Part shown: in pieces, positions 1 to 8,475 of the stretch
How the letters are laid out: each line of letters starts with the position of its first letter
Numbering within the stretch: the first letter of the stretch is position 1
Assembly (NCBI GenBank): GCA_030696545.1
Contig: JAUYSA010000350.1
Location: 1-27,140, forward strand
Source of the DNA: Hyphomonadaceae bacterium
GTDB taxonomy: Bacteria > Pseudomonadota > Alphaproteobacteria > Caulobacterales > Hyphomonadaceae
Direction of reading: 5' to 3'
Length of the DNA stretch: 27,140 bases
Notes under the pieces: generated by a model
The model's database searches: none
Told to the model about the DNA's origin: nothing
Seen by the model: the letters and a program-made list of their open reading frames with translations, nothing else
Program-made: the position numbers and the translations under genes

Positions 1-1552
1 TTTCCGCGTCGGCCGGAGAAAGACCCGTGGCGCGCTCCAGCTCGACGACAGCCTCTGCATAATGGCCCAGCCGGTAATGCGCCCAGCCAAGACTGTCGAT
101 AATGTAGCCTTGATCAGGACGCGCCGCCGCCGCATGACGGATCAGCGTCAGACCCTGCTCGACGTGCTCGCCGCGCTCGACCCAGCCGAAGCCGAGGAAG
201 TTCTGGATCTCTGGACGATCGGGTTCAATGGCCAGCGCGGCCACCGCGTCTGCCTCGGCGGCTTTCCACGCGCCACCAGCGTTGAGGGCGTTAGCGCGGG
301 CAAACAGCACGCGCCAGTCGGGCTTCTTTGCTTCCTGATCTGCCGCGATGATCTCGTCATAGAGCCTGCGGGCGCGTTCGTGATTGCCATTGATGCGGTT
401 GAGATCCGCCACGGCGATGGCGATGTCGCGGCGGCGTGACGACGCCAGCGCCTGGTCCGCCGCGACCAGCGCCTCGCCGGGGCGATCGATGCCATTCAGC
501 AGCCATGCCTGCCGGATCAGCGCTTCAGCGCGCCATGGCGATGTCGCCTGTATTTCCTGCAGCACCTGAACGGCATCCTCCGCACGATCCTGCTGCTCGA
601 ACGCATCGGCGAACGCCAGCCTTGCCGGTGCAAGTTCTGGGTCTAGCCGCAACGCCAGCGAATAGCGCAACGCCGCGAGCTCCGGGCTCGACCGCGCGAT
701 GCCGCCAGCGGAGGTGAGATAGATCACGATCGCCGCGCCCTGCCTGGCCGACAGTTTTGGCCGGGCAATCGGCTGTCCCTTGTCGAGCGTGGCGAGCATT
801 GAATCGGTCAACGAGCTCGCGCCGTTTTCGTCGATCTCAAACGCGATCGCTTTCCGCGCACCAGCCATGTCGCCGCGCGACGCCAGCAGCCGCGCATTGA
901 GGGAGGCAACAAGATCCGTCGAGGCAAGCGGAAGGCGCTGCGCCTGATTGAAGGCTTCGATCGCTTTCTCGTCGCGGTTGGCGCCGAGATACATCAGGCC
1001 GCGAATGGCCGCCTTCTCGCCAGAGAGGCGCAGCGAAGCCTGGGACAGCGCGGCAACGCCCTTGTCCGCACTTTCAAGCGAGGTCAGCCACGCCGTCAGA
1101 AAGCCAGCGAGGTCGGCGTTGAGCGCACCGAGGTTTGCCATCTTCAGGCGCTGCAGCGCGGACTTGGTCTTGCCGTTGCCGAGCTCGTCGATAATCAGGA
1201 CGAGTTGCGCGCTCGGCGATTGTTGCGCCACCGAAGCGTCAGCCGCGGCGACCATCCGCGTCGCCTCCCCGGCGTCTCCCGAAATCAGGGTCGCGAAGGT
1301 GGCGCGTTCGAGCAGGCTGGCATCGGCTTTCGCGGCGCCGAACGCCCGCCGGTAGTAGGCGGCGGCGGATGACGCATCACCCGACATGCCCGCATAGCGC
1401 GCCGCGATGAAATCCGCGTACTCCTGCTGGGTTTTCAGCTCTTCCAGCATTGCCGGCGACAACCATGCGCCATAGCCGACCGGGCCGCTTGCGCAGCCCG
1501 CGCCAATGCATGCCGTCACCGCGAGGAGGGACGTCCGGAATCCTGACCACAT
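1..1552 (-). CDS. TPR-repeat lipoprotein, 3' end outside window
   Basis: An uninterrupted frame runs from an ATG at 1552 to the left edge (517 codons visible), so the C-terminus is missing. The N-terminus has a short hydrophobic stretch with candidate lipobox cysteines at residue 15 (VTAC, the better match) or 20 (GAGC), suggesting an outer-membrane or periplasmic lipoprotein. The rest is Ala/Leu-rich paired helices typical of tetratricopeptide repeats. The clearest repeats are near the visible end, with the pattern IIDSLGWAHYRLGHYAEAV. The same motif recurs in the upstream gene (LLDSIGWAYYQYGDFREA), so the two are distant paralogues. It follows that gene by 77 bases on the same strand. TPR proteins act as protein-interaction scaffolds; no enzymatic role or partner can be read from the sequence. 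The ATG at 1560 is out of frame and was rejected as the start. Confidence 0.85.
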   Translation of the reverse strand, partial: MWSGFRTSLLAVTACIGAGCASGPVGYGAWLSPAMLEELKTQQEYADFIAARYAGMSGDASSAAAYYRRAFGAAKADASLLERATFATLISGDAGEATRMVAAADASVAQQSPSAQLVLIIDELGNGKTKSALQRLKMANLGALNADLAGFLTAWLTSLESADKGVAALSQASLRLSGEKAAIRGLMYLGANRDEKAIEAFNQAQRLPLASTDLVASLNARLLASRGDMAGARKAIAFEIDENGASSLTDSMLATLDKGQPIARPKLSARQGAAIVIYLTSAGGIARSSPELAALRYSLALRLDPELAPARLAFADAFEQQDRAEDAVQVLQEIQATSPWRAEALIRQAWLLNGIDRPGEALVAADQALASSRRRDIAIAVADLNRINGNHERARRLYDEIIAADQEAKKPDWRVLFARANALNAGGAWKAAEADAVAALAIEPDRPEIQNFLGFGWVERGEHVEQGLTLIRHAAAARPDQGYIIDSLGWAHYRLGHYAEAVVELERATGLSPADAE

Positions 1553-1629
1553 GCCGGCATGCTGCCCCACCCCTCGTCCCCCATCAACAGGGGATGACGG
1601 TTGCGAGCACTCGCATTGGTTAACAGAGG

Positions 1630-3702
1630 CTAGATATCGCTCGTGCCTTCGCGGCCGGGGGCACGGGGAACCTCGGGCGTGTTACGACGCACCGGCGCAG
1701 GCGTGGTGAGGCCGTTGCGCAGCTTCTCCTCGGTACGGGCGCGATTGTGGTCGGGCGGATAGGCGGCTGTTGCCGCCTGCCAGAACTTGCGCGCCTCCTC
1801 CTGTTCGCCGAGACGCCATTTCACATCGCCCATGTGGTCGGACAATTCCCAGTGTGCGAACGGTTCATAGGCTTCGAGCGCCATCTCGATGAAGCGGTTG
1901 GCTTCGCGGAAGTCGCCATACTGATAGTAGGCCCAGCCGATGCTATCGAGCAGGTTCGGCTCATCAGGAGTCAGGCGGATCGCCTGCTTGAGCAGCTTGA
2001 AACCTTCGTCGAGTTCCGCATCCGTCGCATAGCCATCAATGAGCGAGTAGCCGAGATTGTTCATGAGGCCGGTATCGTCCGGCTGCTCGGTCAGCATCTG
2101 ACGCATCATTGCAAGCCCGTCGGCGCGTTGTGGGCTTTCGACAAGCATCGAAGCGAGGAATTGCTGGGTGGTCTGGTCATCCTCGATCGCAAGCGCCGCG
2201 CGGGCCGCCTCGACGGCGCCGGCGACATTGCCGGCCTGCAAATGAGCCTGGCTGCGCGACATCAGACCGAACACCTGCTGCGCGGGCGTAAGTGGCCCCT
2301 GCTTCATCGCCTGATCGATCAGGGCGAGCGCACGCGCCGTCTTGTTCGCTGTCGTCAGTGCCCCAGCAGCCTGGATCTTGGCGTCTGGGCTTGAGTCGAT
2401 CTTCAGCGAACGCTCGGTCAGAGCCTCCAGCGTTTCAGGCGAGCCAAGCTCAAGCGCGGCAACACCAGCGGTCGCCAGCAGCAGCGACATCATTTCCCTC
2501 GGTGGGTTGCCGATCTGCGCAAGGCGCAGCGCGGGCTCGAACTTGCCCTGCTCCTGCAGGCGGTTGACCTCCTGCACGCGGATCTCGCCATTGTCGGGAT
2601 CGAGCAGCAGCGCGCTCTGGCGCATCGACGACAGCAGGTGGTTGAACGGCGTCTTGCCGCCGCGCCCCTGCATCACGGACATGATGGCTTCCTGTTCCTC
2701 GATCAGCCCGGCTTCATCGCCCAGCGCCGTCGCCATCGCCTGCGGCAGGGTGCGGACCTTGCGACGGTCCTGCCCGGACTTCGCCTTGGCGAGGCGATCC
2801 TCGACATAGCCATCATCGGGCGTCGCTTCGTTGAGACGCGTGAGCAACGTCACTGCTTCAGCATCACGATTGAGACCGCGCAGGAGTTCGGCCTGGCGAA
2901 GCGTTAGAAGACGGTGGCTCTGGAAGGAACGGGCGCGCGCGAAGTAGGTGGGCGAATCCGCTTCCTCGGGACGCGGGGCGTCGAACTTGTCCGGCGCCTG
3001 GCCGTAAATTTCCAGCGCCCCAGCCGTATCGCCGAGCCCCTCGGCCACCAGCGCGCGATGCCCCAGCAGCGTGGCGGATGGGATGACATTGCGCATCTTC
3101 GTCATCTCGGCCTGCGCATCAGCGCCGCGGCCGTTGAAAGCAAACACCCACGCACGCAGATGGTTCGCGCTCATCCATTCCGACGGACGGCGGCCCGCCA
3201 TGCCATCGAGCACGGTCTGCGCGAGCACGGGATCGTTGGCGGCGAGCGCATCGACGATGAGATAGCCCCACGCGCCTGCATTGGCTTTCTTTGCATAGTC
3301 GGCGCGGACGCGGCCCATGAACGCGGCCATGTCCCCAGCCTCGAGCATTTCGTTGGCGCCGGGATAGCCGCCGAGCGGCTTGTCGTAAGGCGCGGTCGCT
3401 TTCGCGGCAGCGGACACGGGCGTTACGGGGGCGGGCGGCTGCGCGGCGGGATCAGCGGGAGACGCGTCGGGGTCGACTGGTGTTTCAAGCTGCGGCTGGG
3501 CCAGCGCCATCATCGCCTTGGGCGCCGCATCCTCGCGTGGGACCATGCCGCACGAATTCATCGGCTGCACGCCGCCGCCCGTGAACACATAGACCGTGCG
3601 GCAGCCATTCTCGCCGAAGCCCGGCACGCCCATCGAAGCGCAGGCCGAGAGCAAAGCGGTGGCCGAGGCCGCAACCAGAAGGCGAAGTTTGTGGTGTGTC
3701 AT
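1630..3702 (-). CDS. TPR-repeat lipoprotein, 690 aa
   Basis: The protein starts with a signal peptide and a convincing lipobox, LLSAC, with the acylated cysteine at residue 21. A linker rich in Pro, Ala and Asp follows at about residues 65-110. The remainder is helical repeat, with the best TPR units between about residues 540 and 670 (NNLGYSLIDGY, then LLDSIGWAYYQYGDF, then HMGDVKWRLGEQEEARKFW). This is the layout of large alphaproteobacterial TPR lipoproteins thought to act as envelope assembly or scaffolding factors; a specific function cannot be assigned. The gene lies between ETF-QO (upstream, 239-base gap holding a palindromic element) and a second TPR lipoprotein. Its ATG has only a weak Shine-Dalgarno sequence. 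Confidence 0.88.
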   Translation of the reverse strand: MTHHKLRLLVAASATALLSACASMGVPGFGENGCRTVYVFTGGGVQPMNSCGMVPREDAAPKAMMALAQPQLETPVDPDASPADPAAQPPAPVTPVSAAAKATAPYDKPLGGYPGANEMLEAGDMAAFMGRVRADYAKKANAGAWGYLIVDALAANDPVLAQTVLDGMAGRRPSEWMSANHLRAWVFAFNGRGADAQAEMTKMRNVIPSATLLGHRALVAEGLGDTAGALEIYGQAPDKFDAPRPEEADSPTYFARARSFQSHRLLTLRQAELLRGLNRDAEAVTLLTRLNEATPDDGYVEDRLAKAKSGQDRRKVRTLPQAMATALGDEAGLIEEQEAIMSVMQGRGGKTPFNHLLSSMRQSALLLDPDNGEIRVQEVNRLQEQGKFEPALRLAQIGNPPREMMSLLLATAGVAALELGSPETLEALTERSLKIDSSPDAKIQAAGALTTANKTARALALIDQAMKQGPLTPAQQVFGLMSRSQAHLQAGNVAGAVEAARAALAIEDDQTTQQFLASMLVESPQRADGLAMMRQMLTEQPDDTGLMNNLGYSLIDGYATDAELDEGFKLLKQAIRLTPDEPNLLDSIGWAYYQYGDFREANRFIEMALEAYEPFAHWELSDHMGDVKWRLGEQEEARKFWQAATAAYPPDHNRARTEEKLRNGLTTPAPVRRNTPEVPRAPGREGTSDI

Positions 3703-3802
3703 GGTGCAACGCTATCCGAAGGCTGGGGCGGGCTCAACTAAGCCTGCGCCGCGAGATGCATCACTCATTCTGGCGCTAAAGTGGCGGATGGCGAGCGGAA
3801 GC

Positions 3803-3930
3803 ACGCCCTCGTCCTTCGAGACGATCGCCACTGCGCGTCGATCCCTCAGGATGAGGGCTACTCTAACGCTAGTAGTTAAGCCCTCATCCTCAGGAGCGCC
3901 TGAAAGGCGCGTCTCGAAGGACGAGGGCGT
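3803..3930. repeat. Compound palindromic intergenic element
   Basis: Nested inverted repeats fill most of the gap between ETF-QO and the TPR gene. The outer arms, 3803-3822 and 3911-3930, are perfect 20-base reverse complements (the left arm contains CCTCGTCCTTCGAGAC). The inner arms, 3844-3859 and 3879-3894, match over 16 bases with one mismatch (CCTCAGGATGAGGGCT). A small hairpin with arms GCGCC and GGCGC lies at 3896-3910. The right outer arm ends 11 bases from the ETF-QO stop codon. From memory, short palindromes of the type CTCATCCT..AGGATGAG are dispersed intergenic repeats in many alphaproteobacterial genomes. It could stabilise or terminate the ETF-QO transcript. There is no second copy in this window. 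Confidence 0.85.
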
Positions 3931-3941
3931 CAGCCCGGAAC

Positions 3942-5615
3942 CTACATATTCGGATAGTTCGGCCCGCCGCCGCCCTCCGGCGTGGTCCAGGTGATGTTCT
4001 GGTTCGGGTCCTTGATATCGCATGTCTTGCAGTGGACGCAGTTCTGCGCGTTGATCTGGAAGCGCTTGTCGCCCTTCCCGTCATCGACCCACTCATAGAC
4101 GCCCGCCGGGCAGTAGCGGTTTGACGGGCCACCATAGACGCCCAGCTCGGACTTCTTCTGGAGTTCCATATCCGCCACCTTGAGGTGGGGCGGCTGGTCC
4201 TCGCCATGGTTGGTGAAGGAGAAGGCGACGCTAGTGAGGCGGTCGAACGAGAGAACGCCATCCGGCTTCGGATAGACGATCTTCTTGTGCTTTGCGGCGG
4301 GCTCGAGCGACTTCGCGTCTGTCTTGGTGTGCTTCATCGTGCCGAAGAAGGAGAACCGGCCGAACAGGGTGTTCACCCAGAGATCGAAGCCCGTAAGCGC
4401 GATGCCGACGGCCGTGCCGAATTTCGACCAGAGCGGCTTGGCGTTGCGAACCGCCTTGAGCTCATGCGCGACCCAGCTGGTCTTGAACGCTTCGCCATAA
4501 GCGGTGAGTTCATCGCCCTGACGGCCTTCGGTGACGGCGGCGAACGCGGCTTCAGCCGCGAGCATGCCGGTCTTCATCGCGTTATGGCTGCCCTTGATGC
4601 GCGGCAGGTTCACGAAGCCGGCGGAGCAACCGATCAGTGCGCCGCCCGGGAAGGTGAGTTTCGGGATCGACTGCCAGCCGCCCTCGGTGATGGCGCGCGA
4701 ACCGTACGAGATGCGCTCACCGCCCTTGAGATACTTTGAGACTTCCGGGTGATGCTTGAAGCGCTGGAATTCCTCGAACGGCGAGAGCCACGGGTTCTTG
4801 TAGTTGAGGTGAACCACGAGGCCGACCGCAACATAGCGATCGCCGAAGTGATACATGAACGTGCCGCCGCCCGTGGAATTGCCAAGCGGCCAGCCAAACG
4901 TGTGCTGCACGAAGCCCGGCTTGAAGTTCTCGGCGGGGACCTGCCACAGCTCCTTGATGCCGATGCCGAACTTCTGCGGCTGGCTATCCTTGTCGAGCTT
5001 GAAGTCGCGGATCAGAACCTTGGCGAGCGAGCCACGCACGCCCTCGCCGATCAGAACATACTTCCCGTTGAGCTCCATGCCCGGCGAGTAGTCCGGACCC
5101 GGCTCGCCATTCTTCGCGACGCCGACCACGCCAGCGATCACGCCCTTCACCGAACCGTCTTCGCGATAGGTGAGGCCCGAGGCGGCGAAGCCCGGATAGA
5201 TCTCGACGCCAAGCGCCTCGGCCTGCGTCGCCATCCAGCGCGCCACGTTGCCGAGCGAGCCGATATACATGCCGTGATTGTGCAGCATGGGCGGCATCAG
5301 GAAGACCGGCAGCGGGATCGAACCTTCCGGCCCAAGCACCAGGAAGGTGTCGTTCTTCACCGGCGTTTCGAACGGACAGCCTTTTTCCTTCCAGTCCGGG
5401 ATCAGCTCGTCCATGGCCCTGGGGTCCATGACGGCGCCGGAGAGGATGTGGGCGCCGACTTCGGAGCCCTTTTCCAGCACGACGACCGAAACGTCTTTCC
5501 CGGTCTCGGCGGCCAGCTGCTTGATGCGGATCGCGGCAGCGAGGCCAGCGGGGCCAGCGCCCACGATGACCACGTCGAAATCCATGGACTCCCGCTCGAC
5601 GGCCTCAGCTGTCAT
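3942..5615 (-). CDS. Electron transfer flavoprotein-ubiquinone oxidoreductase
   Basis: This is ETF-QO, the membrane-associated FAD and [4Fe-4S] enzyme that takes electrons from reduced ETF and passes them to ubiquinone, linking acyl-CoA dehydrogenases to the respiratory chain. The N-terminal dinucleotide-binding motif GAGPAG is at residues 19-24 and is followed by the long FAD/quinone domain. The C-terminal ferredoxin-like domain supplies all four cluster cysteines: C502 (RYCPAGVYEW), then C526, C529 and C532 (CVHCKTC). The length of 557 aa is normal for the family. I chose the ATG at 5615, with GGGAG ten bases upstream, over an in-frame GTG at 5621. It is divergent from the uracil-DNA glycosylase gene. 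The acyl-CoA dehydrogenase at 14502 is a plausible source of its electrons through ETF. The assignment is secure. Confidence 0.97.
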   Translation of the reverse strand: MTAEAVERESMDFDVVIVGAGPAGLAAAIRIKQLAAETGKDVSVVVLEKGSEVGAHILSGAVMDPRAMDELIPDWKEKGCPFETPVKNDTFLVLGPEGSIPLPVFLMPPMLHNHGMYIGSLGNVARWMATQAEALGVEIYPGFAASGLTYREDGSVKGVIAGVVGVAKNGEPGPDYSPGMELNGKYVLIGEGVRGSLAKVLIRDFKLDKDSQPQKFGIGIKELWQVPAENFKPGFVQHTFGWPLGNSTGGGTFMYHFGDRYVAVGLVVHLNYKNPWLSPFEEFQRFKHHPEVSKYLKGGERISYGSRAITEGGWQSIPKLTFPGGALIGCSAGFVNLPRIKGSHNAMKTGMLAAEAAFAAVTEGRQGDELTAYGEAFKTSWVAHELKAVRNAKPLWSKFGTAVGIALTGFDLWVNTLFGRFSFFGTMKHTKTDAKSLEPAAKHKKIVYPKPDGVLSFDRLTSVAFSFTNHGEDQPPHLKVADMELQKKSELGVYGGPSNRYCPAGVYEWVDDGKGDKRFQINAQNCVHCKTCDIKDPNQNITWTTPEGGGGPNYPNM

Positions 5616-5727
5616 AATCACGTGTCTCCCAAGGTCGGCGGGATTCGTCCCCGCGGCGGAAATCCCATATATGTCTGGCTAGTTAGCCTTAGGTTTCAGA
5701 AGCAACAAGGTTGGAGACAAAGCCGAC

Positions 5728-6591
5728 GTGACGCACCCCCAGACCCATCCAGAAAAGGCCGCCCTTGCGCTGAAAGCGCTGGCCGATTTCTGGGCCGATA
5801 TGGGCCTGGAGGAGGCACGCGCGCTGAATGTCCCCCGTCCCGCGCCACAACGTGCCCCTGCGGGAACCCGTCCGGCCGCCCCCGCCAGGCAGGCGGAAAG
5901 GCAACTTGCCCCTTCCGTCGCTGGGGCCCGTCCGGAACCCAAGCGGCTCAACAACCAGAACCCGATTGCCGAGGCGCGCCGTCTGGCGGCGGCAGCCGGC
6001 TCGCTGGCAGAGCTGCGCGCCACGATCCAGCAATTCGACGGCTGCCAGCTCAAGAAAGCCACCAAGAATACGGTAGTCTGCGACGGCGCGTTCGACGCCG
6101 ACATCATGATCGTCGGCGAAGCGCCCGGCGGCGAGGAAGACGCGCAGGGCCTGCCCTTCGTTGGCCGCGCCGGAAAGCTGCTCGACAAGATGCTGGCGAC
6201 CATTGGCCTGTCGCGGCAGGAGAACGTCTATATCACCAACCTGATCTACTGGCGCCCGCCGGGAAACCGGGACCCCTCGCCGGCCGAAATGCAGATCTGC
6301 GCGCCGTTCCTGTCGCGCCAGATCGAGCTGAAGAAGCCAAAGCTGCTGCTGACCGCCGGCAAGTTCGCGACGCAGGCGATGCTGGGCACCGAAGACGGCA
6401 TCATGCGACTGCGAGGCCGCAAGATGCTCTATCGCCAGGAAGGCCTCTCAGCGCCGATCAAATGCATCCCCATGCTCCATCCCGCCTACCTGCTGCGCCG
6501 ATCCGAGGACAAGGCGAAGGCATGGGACGACCTGCGCACCATCGCCGCCCTGTGCGATGAAATGGGCATCAAGCGCGGGACGGCGCTTTAG
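5728..6591 (+). CDS. Family 4-like uracil-DNA glycosylase
   Basis: Predicted to remove uracil from DNA, starting base-excision repair in the cytoplasm. Motif A is at residues 130-137 (GEAPGGEE), GLPFVGRAGKLLD is at 141-153, the conserved NLIYWRPPGNR at 171-181, and motif B (HPAYLLR) at 251-257. The first 100 residues are a Pro/Ala-rich extension. Cysteines are at 106, 118, 191 and 246. Canonical family 4 enzymes bind [4Fe-4S] through a CxxC pair plus two later cysteines; here the CxxC position reads FDGC and no cysteine lies about 16 residues after C191, so the usual ligand set looks incomplete. The start is GTG, with GGAG at 5713-5716. The stop codon forms part of the ribosome binding site of msrB, so the two are probably cotranscribed. 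Family assignment is firm; cluster content is uncertain. Confidence 0.93.
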   Translation: MTHPQTHPEKAALALKALADFWADMGLEEARALNVPRPAPQRAPAGTRPAAPARQAERQLAPSVAGARPEPKRLNNQNPIAEARRLAAAAGSLAELRATIQQFDGCQLKKATKNTVVCDGAFDADIMIVGEAPGGEEDAQGLPFVGRAGKLLDKMLATIGLSRQENVYITNLIYWRPPGNRDPSPAEMQICAPFLSRQIELKKPKLLLTAGKFATQAMLGTEDGIMRLRGRKMLYRQEGLSAPIKCIPMLHPAYLLRRSEDKAKAWDDLRTIAALCDEMGIKRGTAL

Positions 6592-6599
6592 GAGCACAC

Positions 6600-7082
6600 A
6601 TGACCTCCCGCCGAAGCTTCCTGATCTCGACATCTACGCTTGGCCTGGTCAGCGCCTTTGGCGGCGCGGCTTTCGCGCAGGGCCGCTTCGAGGTCGCGCA
6701 TACGGCGGCGGAATGGCGGAAGATTCTCCCGGAAGACGCCTACTTCGTGATGCGGGAGGAGCAGACCGAACCGCCGGGTTACAGCCCTCTCGATCGGGAA
6801 AAACGCGCTGGCGTCTTCTCATGCGCCGGCTGCGACTTGCCGGTGTTTGGATCCGACAAGAAATACGACAGCGGCACCGGCTGGCCGAGTTTCTGGGGGC
6901 CGATCGACGAAAAGGCCCTCGGGACGAAGACGCAGGGCTCTGGCCGGTTTCTCCAGACCGAAGTGCATTGCCGGAGATGTGGCGGCCATCTTGGGCACAT
7001 CTTCCCGGACGGCCCAGAGCCGACGGGCCTACGCTACTGCATCAATGGCGTGGCGTTGAAGTTCAAACCGGCTGACGCCTGA
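6600..7082 (+). CDS. msrB: Tat-exported peptide-methionine (R)-S-oxide reductase
   Basis: MsrB reduces the R epimer of methionine sulfoxide in oxidised proteins. The zinc-binding cysteines are C75/C78 (CAGC) and C124/C127 (CRRC), the substrate loop GTGWPSF is at 92-98, and the catalytic cysteine is C147 in RYCING. The N-terminus carries a twin-arginine signal (SRRSFL followed by a hydrophobic stretch, probable cleavage after AFA near residue 26), so the enzyme should act in the periplasm after folding and zinc loading in the cytoplasm. A recycling cysteine for thioredoxin-like reduction is not obvious outside these positions. The ATG is 8 bases after the UDG stop, and AGGAG overlaps that stop, suggesting translational coupling. 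The family call is secure. Confidence 0.96.
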   Translation: MTSRRSFLISTSTLGLVSAFGGAAFAQGRFEVAHTAAEWRKILPEDAYFVMREEQTEPPGYSPLDREKRAGVFSCAGCDLPVFGSDKKYDSGTGWPSFWGPIDEKALGTKTQGSGRFLQTEVHCRRCGGHLGHIFPDGPEPTGLRYCINGVALKFKPADA

Positions 7083-7192
7083 CACCACCCTGGACCGGGC
7101 AAAATGGCGCACATGCCGTTGGGCTTGCCGCATGGTTATCAAGGACTCATCCACAAGCGATGCCGAAATGTGGGGCTACATGGTTCTTATTT

Positions 7193-7218
7193 GTTCTTTT
7201 TTTGTACTTTTTTTGTTC
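7193..7218 (+). promoter_or_regulatory. Probable LexA (SOS) operator, tandem alphaproteobacterial type
   Basis: GTTC at 7193-7196, GTAC at 7204-7207 and GTTC at 7215-7218 are separated by exactly seven bases each time, both spacers being all T. The alphaproteobacterial LexA box is the direct repeat GTTC-N7-GTTC, so this is an overlapping double site with one substituted half. A further GTTC at 7183-7186 is off register by one base. The site lies 34-59 bases upstream of the radical SAM start, where a repressor would cover the promoter. Binding is inferred. Confidence 0.7.
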
Positions 7219-7251
7219 TAAAGTCGTGACCGTGGTTAGCGGGAACGATCA

Positions 7252-8379
7252 ATGCCCCCACAAGAGAAATGGAAAACCCGATCGCGCGAAGCGGACTGGT
7301 CCGAAACGCGCGATCAGGCGCGTGGCCGGGGAGCGTTATCGAATGCTACCGGGCGGTTCGAGAAGCAGTACGCCGAACCATTCGACGATGGCTGGGACGC
7401 GGATGAAAAGCCCGAGACGCTGAAGACTGAAACCATCGTCGAGAAGCCCAAGACGATCATCACCTACAACACCTCGCCGGACATCTCGTTCGACCGGACG
7501 ATAAATCCCTACAAGGGTTGCGAGCATGGCTGCATCTACTGCTTCGCGCGGCCCAACCACGCCTATCGCGGCCTCTCCCCCGGTCTCGACTTCGAGACCA
7601 AGATATTCGTGAAGCCGAGCGCCGCTGCGCTGCTGGAAAAAGAGCTGTCGAAGAAGAGCTACAAACCGGGCCGCATCATGCTGGCAGGGGACACCGACAT
7701 TTATCAGCCGATCGAGAAGGAGTTGCGCATCACGCGCTCCATCCTGGAGGTGCTGGCGCGCTACGAGCATCCGGTGGCGCTTATCACCAAGTCGGCGTTG
7801 ATCCTCCGCGATCTCGACATCATCGCGCCAATGGCGGCGAAGGGCCTCGCCTCTGTAGCGATCTCGTTCACGACGCTCGACAGAAAGCTTGCTCGCACCA
7901 TGGAGCCGCGCTGCGCAGCCCCGCATCGACGTGTTGAGACGATGCGAGAGCTCTCCGCTGCCGGCGTTCCAGTCACGGTGATGACGGCCCCGGTGATCCC
8001 TGCCCTCAACGAGCCAGAACTCGAAAGCCTGCTGGAAGCCGCCGCCGATGCAGGCGCCAAGCGCGCAGGCTATGTGCTGCTGCGCCTGCCGCTAGAAATA
8101 GCCGGGCTGTTCACCGAATGGCTGGAAGCCAATTATCCTGACAGGGCAAAGCGCGTGATGTCGCTGCTGCGTTCGATGCACAAGGGAGAGGACTACCGCT
8201 CCGAGTGGAAGGTGCGGCAGCGCGGCGATGGCCCCTACGCCCAGCTGATCGCCGCGCGATTCCGCAATACGACGAAGCGGCTTGGCCTCAATGCAGTTGA
8301 CGTCAAGCTGAGGACAGATCTGTTCAGGCCGCCGCGAAAAGATCCGGACAAACAGATGGGTCTGTTCGATGATCCTTGA
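7252..8379 (+). CDS. Radical SAM protein, spore photoproduct lyase-like (PA0069 family)
   Basis: A 375-residue radical SAM protein. The [4Fe-4S] motif CxxxCxxC is C90, C94 and C97 (YKGCEHGCIYCFARPNH), followed by a partial TIM barrel with the strand MLAGDTDIYQP typical of the COG1533 / PA0069 group related to spore photoproduct lyase. The first 60 residues are charged and poorly conserved. Substrate and reaction are unknown for this group; similarity to a DNA-repair lyase suggests, but does not show, a role in nucleic acid repair. The likely LexA operator immediately upstream supports a damage-inducible role. The start ATG has a modest GCGGGA sequence upstream. The family call is firm, the function is not. 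Confidence 0.92.
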   Translation: MPPQEKWKTRSREADWSETRDQARGRGALSNATGRFEKQYAEPFDDGWDADEKPETLKTETIVEKPKTIITYNTSPDISFDRTINPYKGCEHGCIYCFARPNHAYRGLSPGLDFETKIFVKPSAAALLEKELSKKSYKPGRIMLAGDTDIYQPIEKELRITRSILEVLARYEHPVALITKSALILRDLDIIAPMAAKGLASVAISFTTLDRKLARTMEPRCAAPHRRVETMRELSAAGVPVTVMTAPVIPALNEPELESLLEAAADAGAKRAGYVLLRLPLEIAGLFTEWLEANYPDRAKRVMSLLRSMHKGEDYRSEWKVRQRGDGPYAQLIAARFRNTTKRLGLNAVDVKLRTDLFRPPRKDPDKQMGLFDDP

Positions 8380-8475
8380 CGAAGGGCGTCAATCCGACTT
8401 CGCTCGGTATCAACTTGGGTGACGTTGGCGCGATGCTGTAGCGCCCACTCGTCATCGCCGAACGGAGCCCCGACT

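Noticed and set aside
3712..4023. Minus-strand frame of about 100 codons across the palindromic element and the ETF-QO end
   Set aside because: It is created by the inverted repeat and overlaps the ETF-QO coding end out of frame.
5642..5646. Single GANTC site in the ETF-QO / UDG divergent gap
   Set aside because: One five-base site is expected by chance; there is no CtrA-like box beside it, so no cell-cycle control is claimed.
4749..6560. Long plus-strand open frame (about 600 codons) antisense to ETF-QO and running into the UDG gene
   Set aside because: It covers two well-supported genes in another frame, has Arg/Ala/His-rich composition with no recognisable motif, and is typical of GC-rich DNA lacking stops on the opposite strand.
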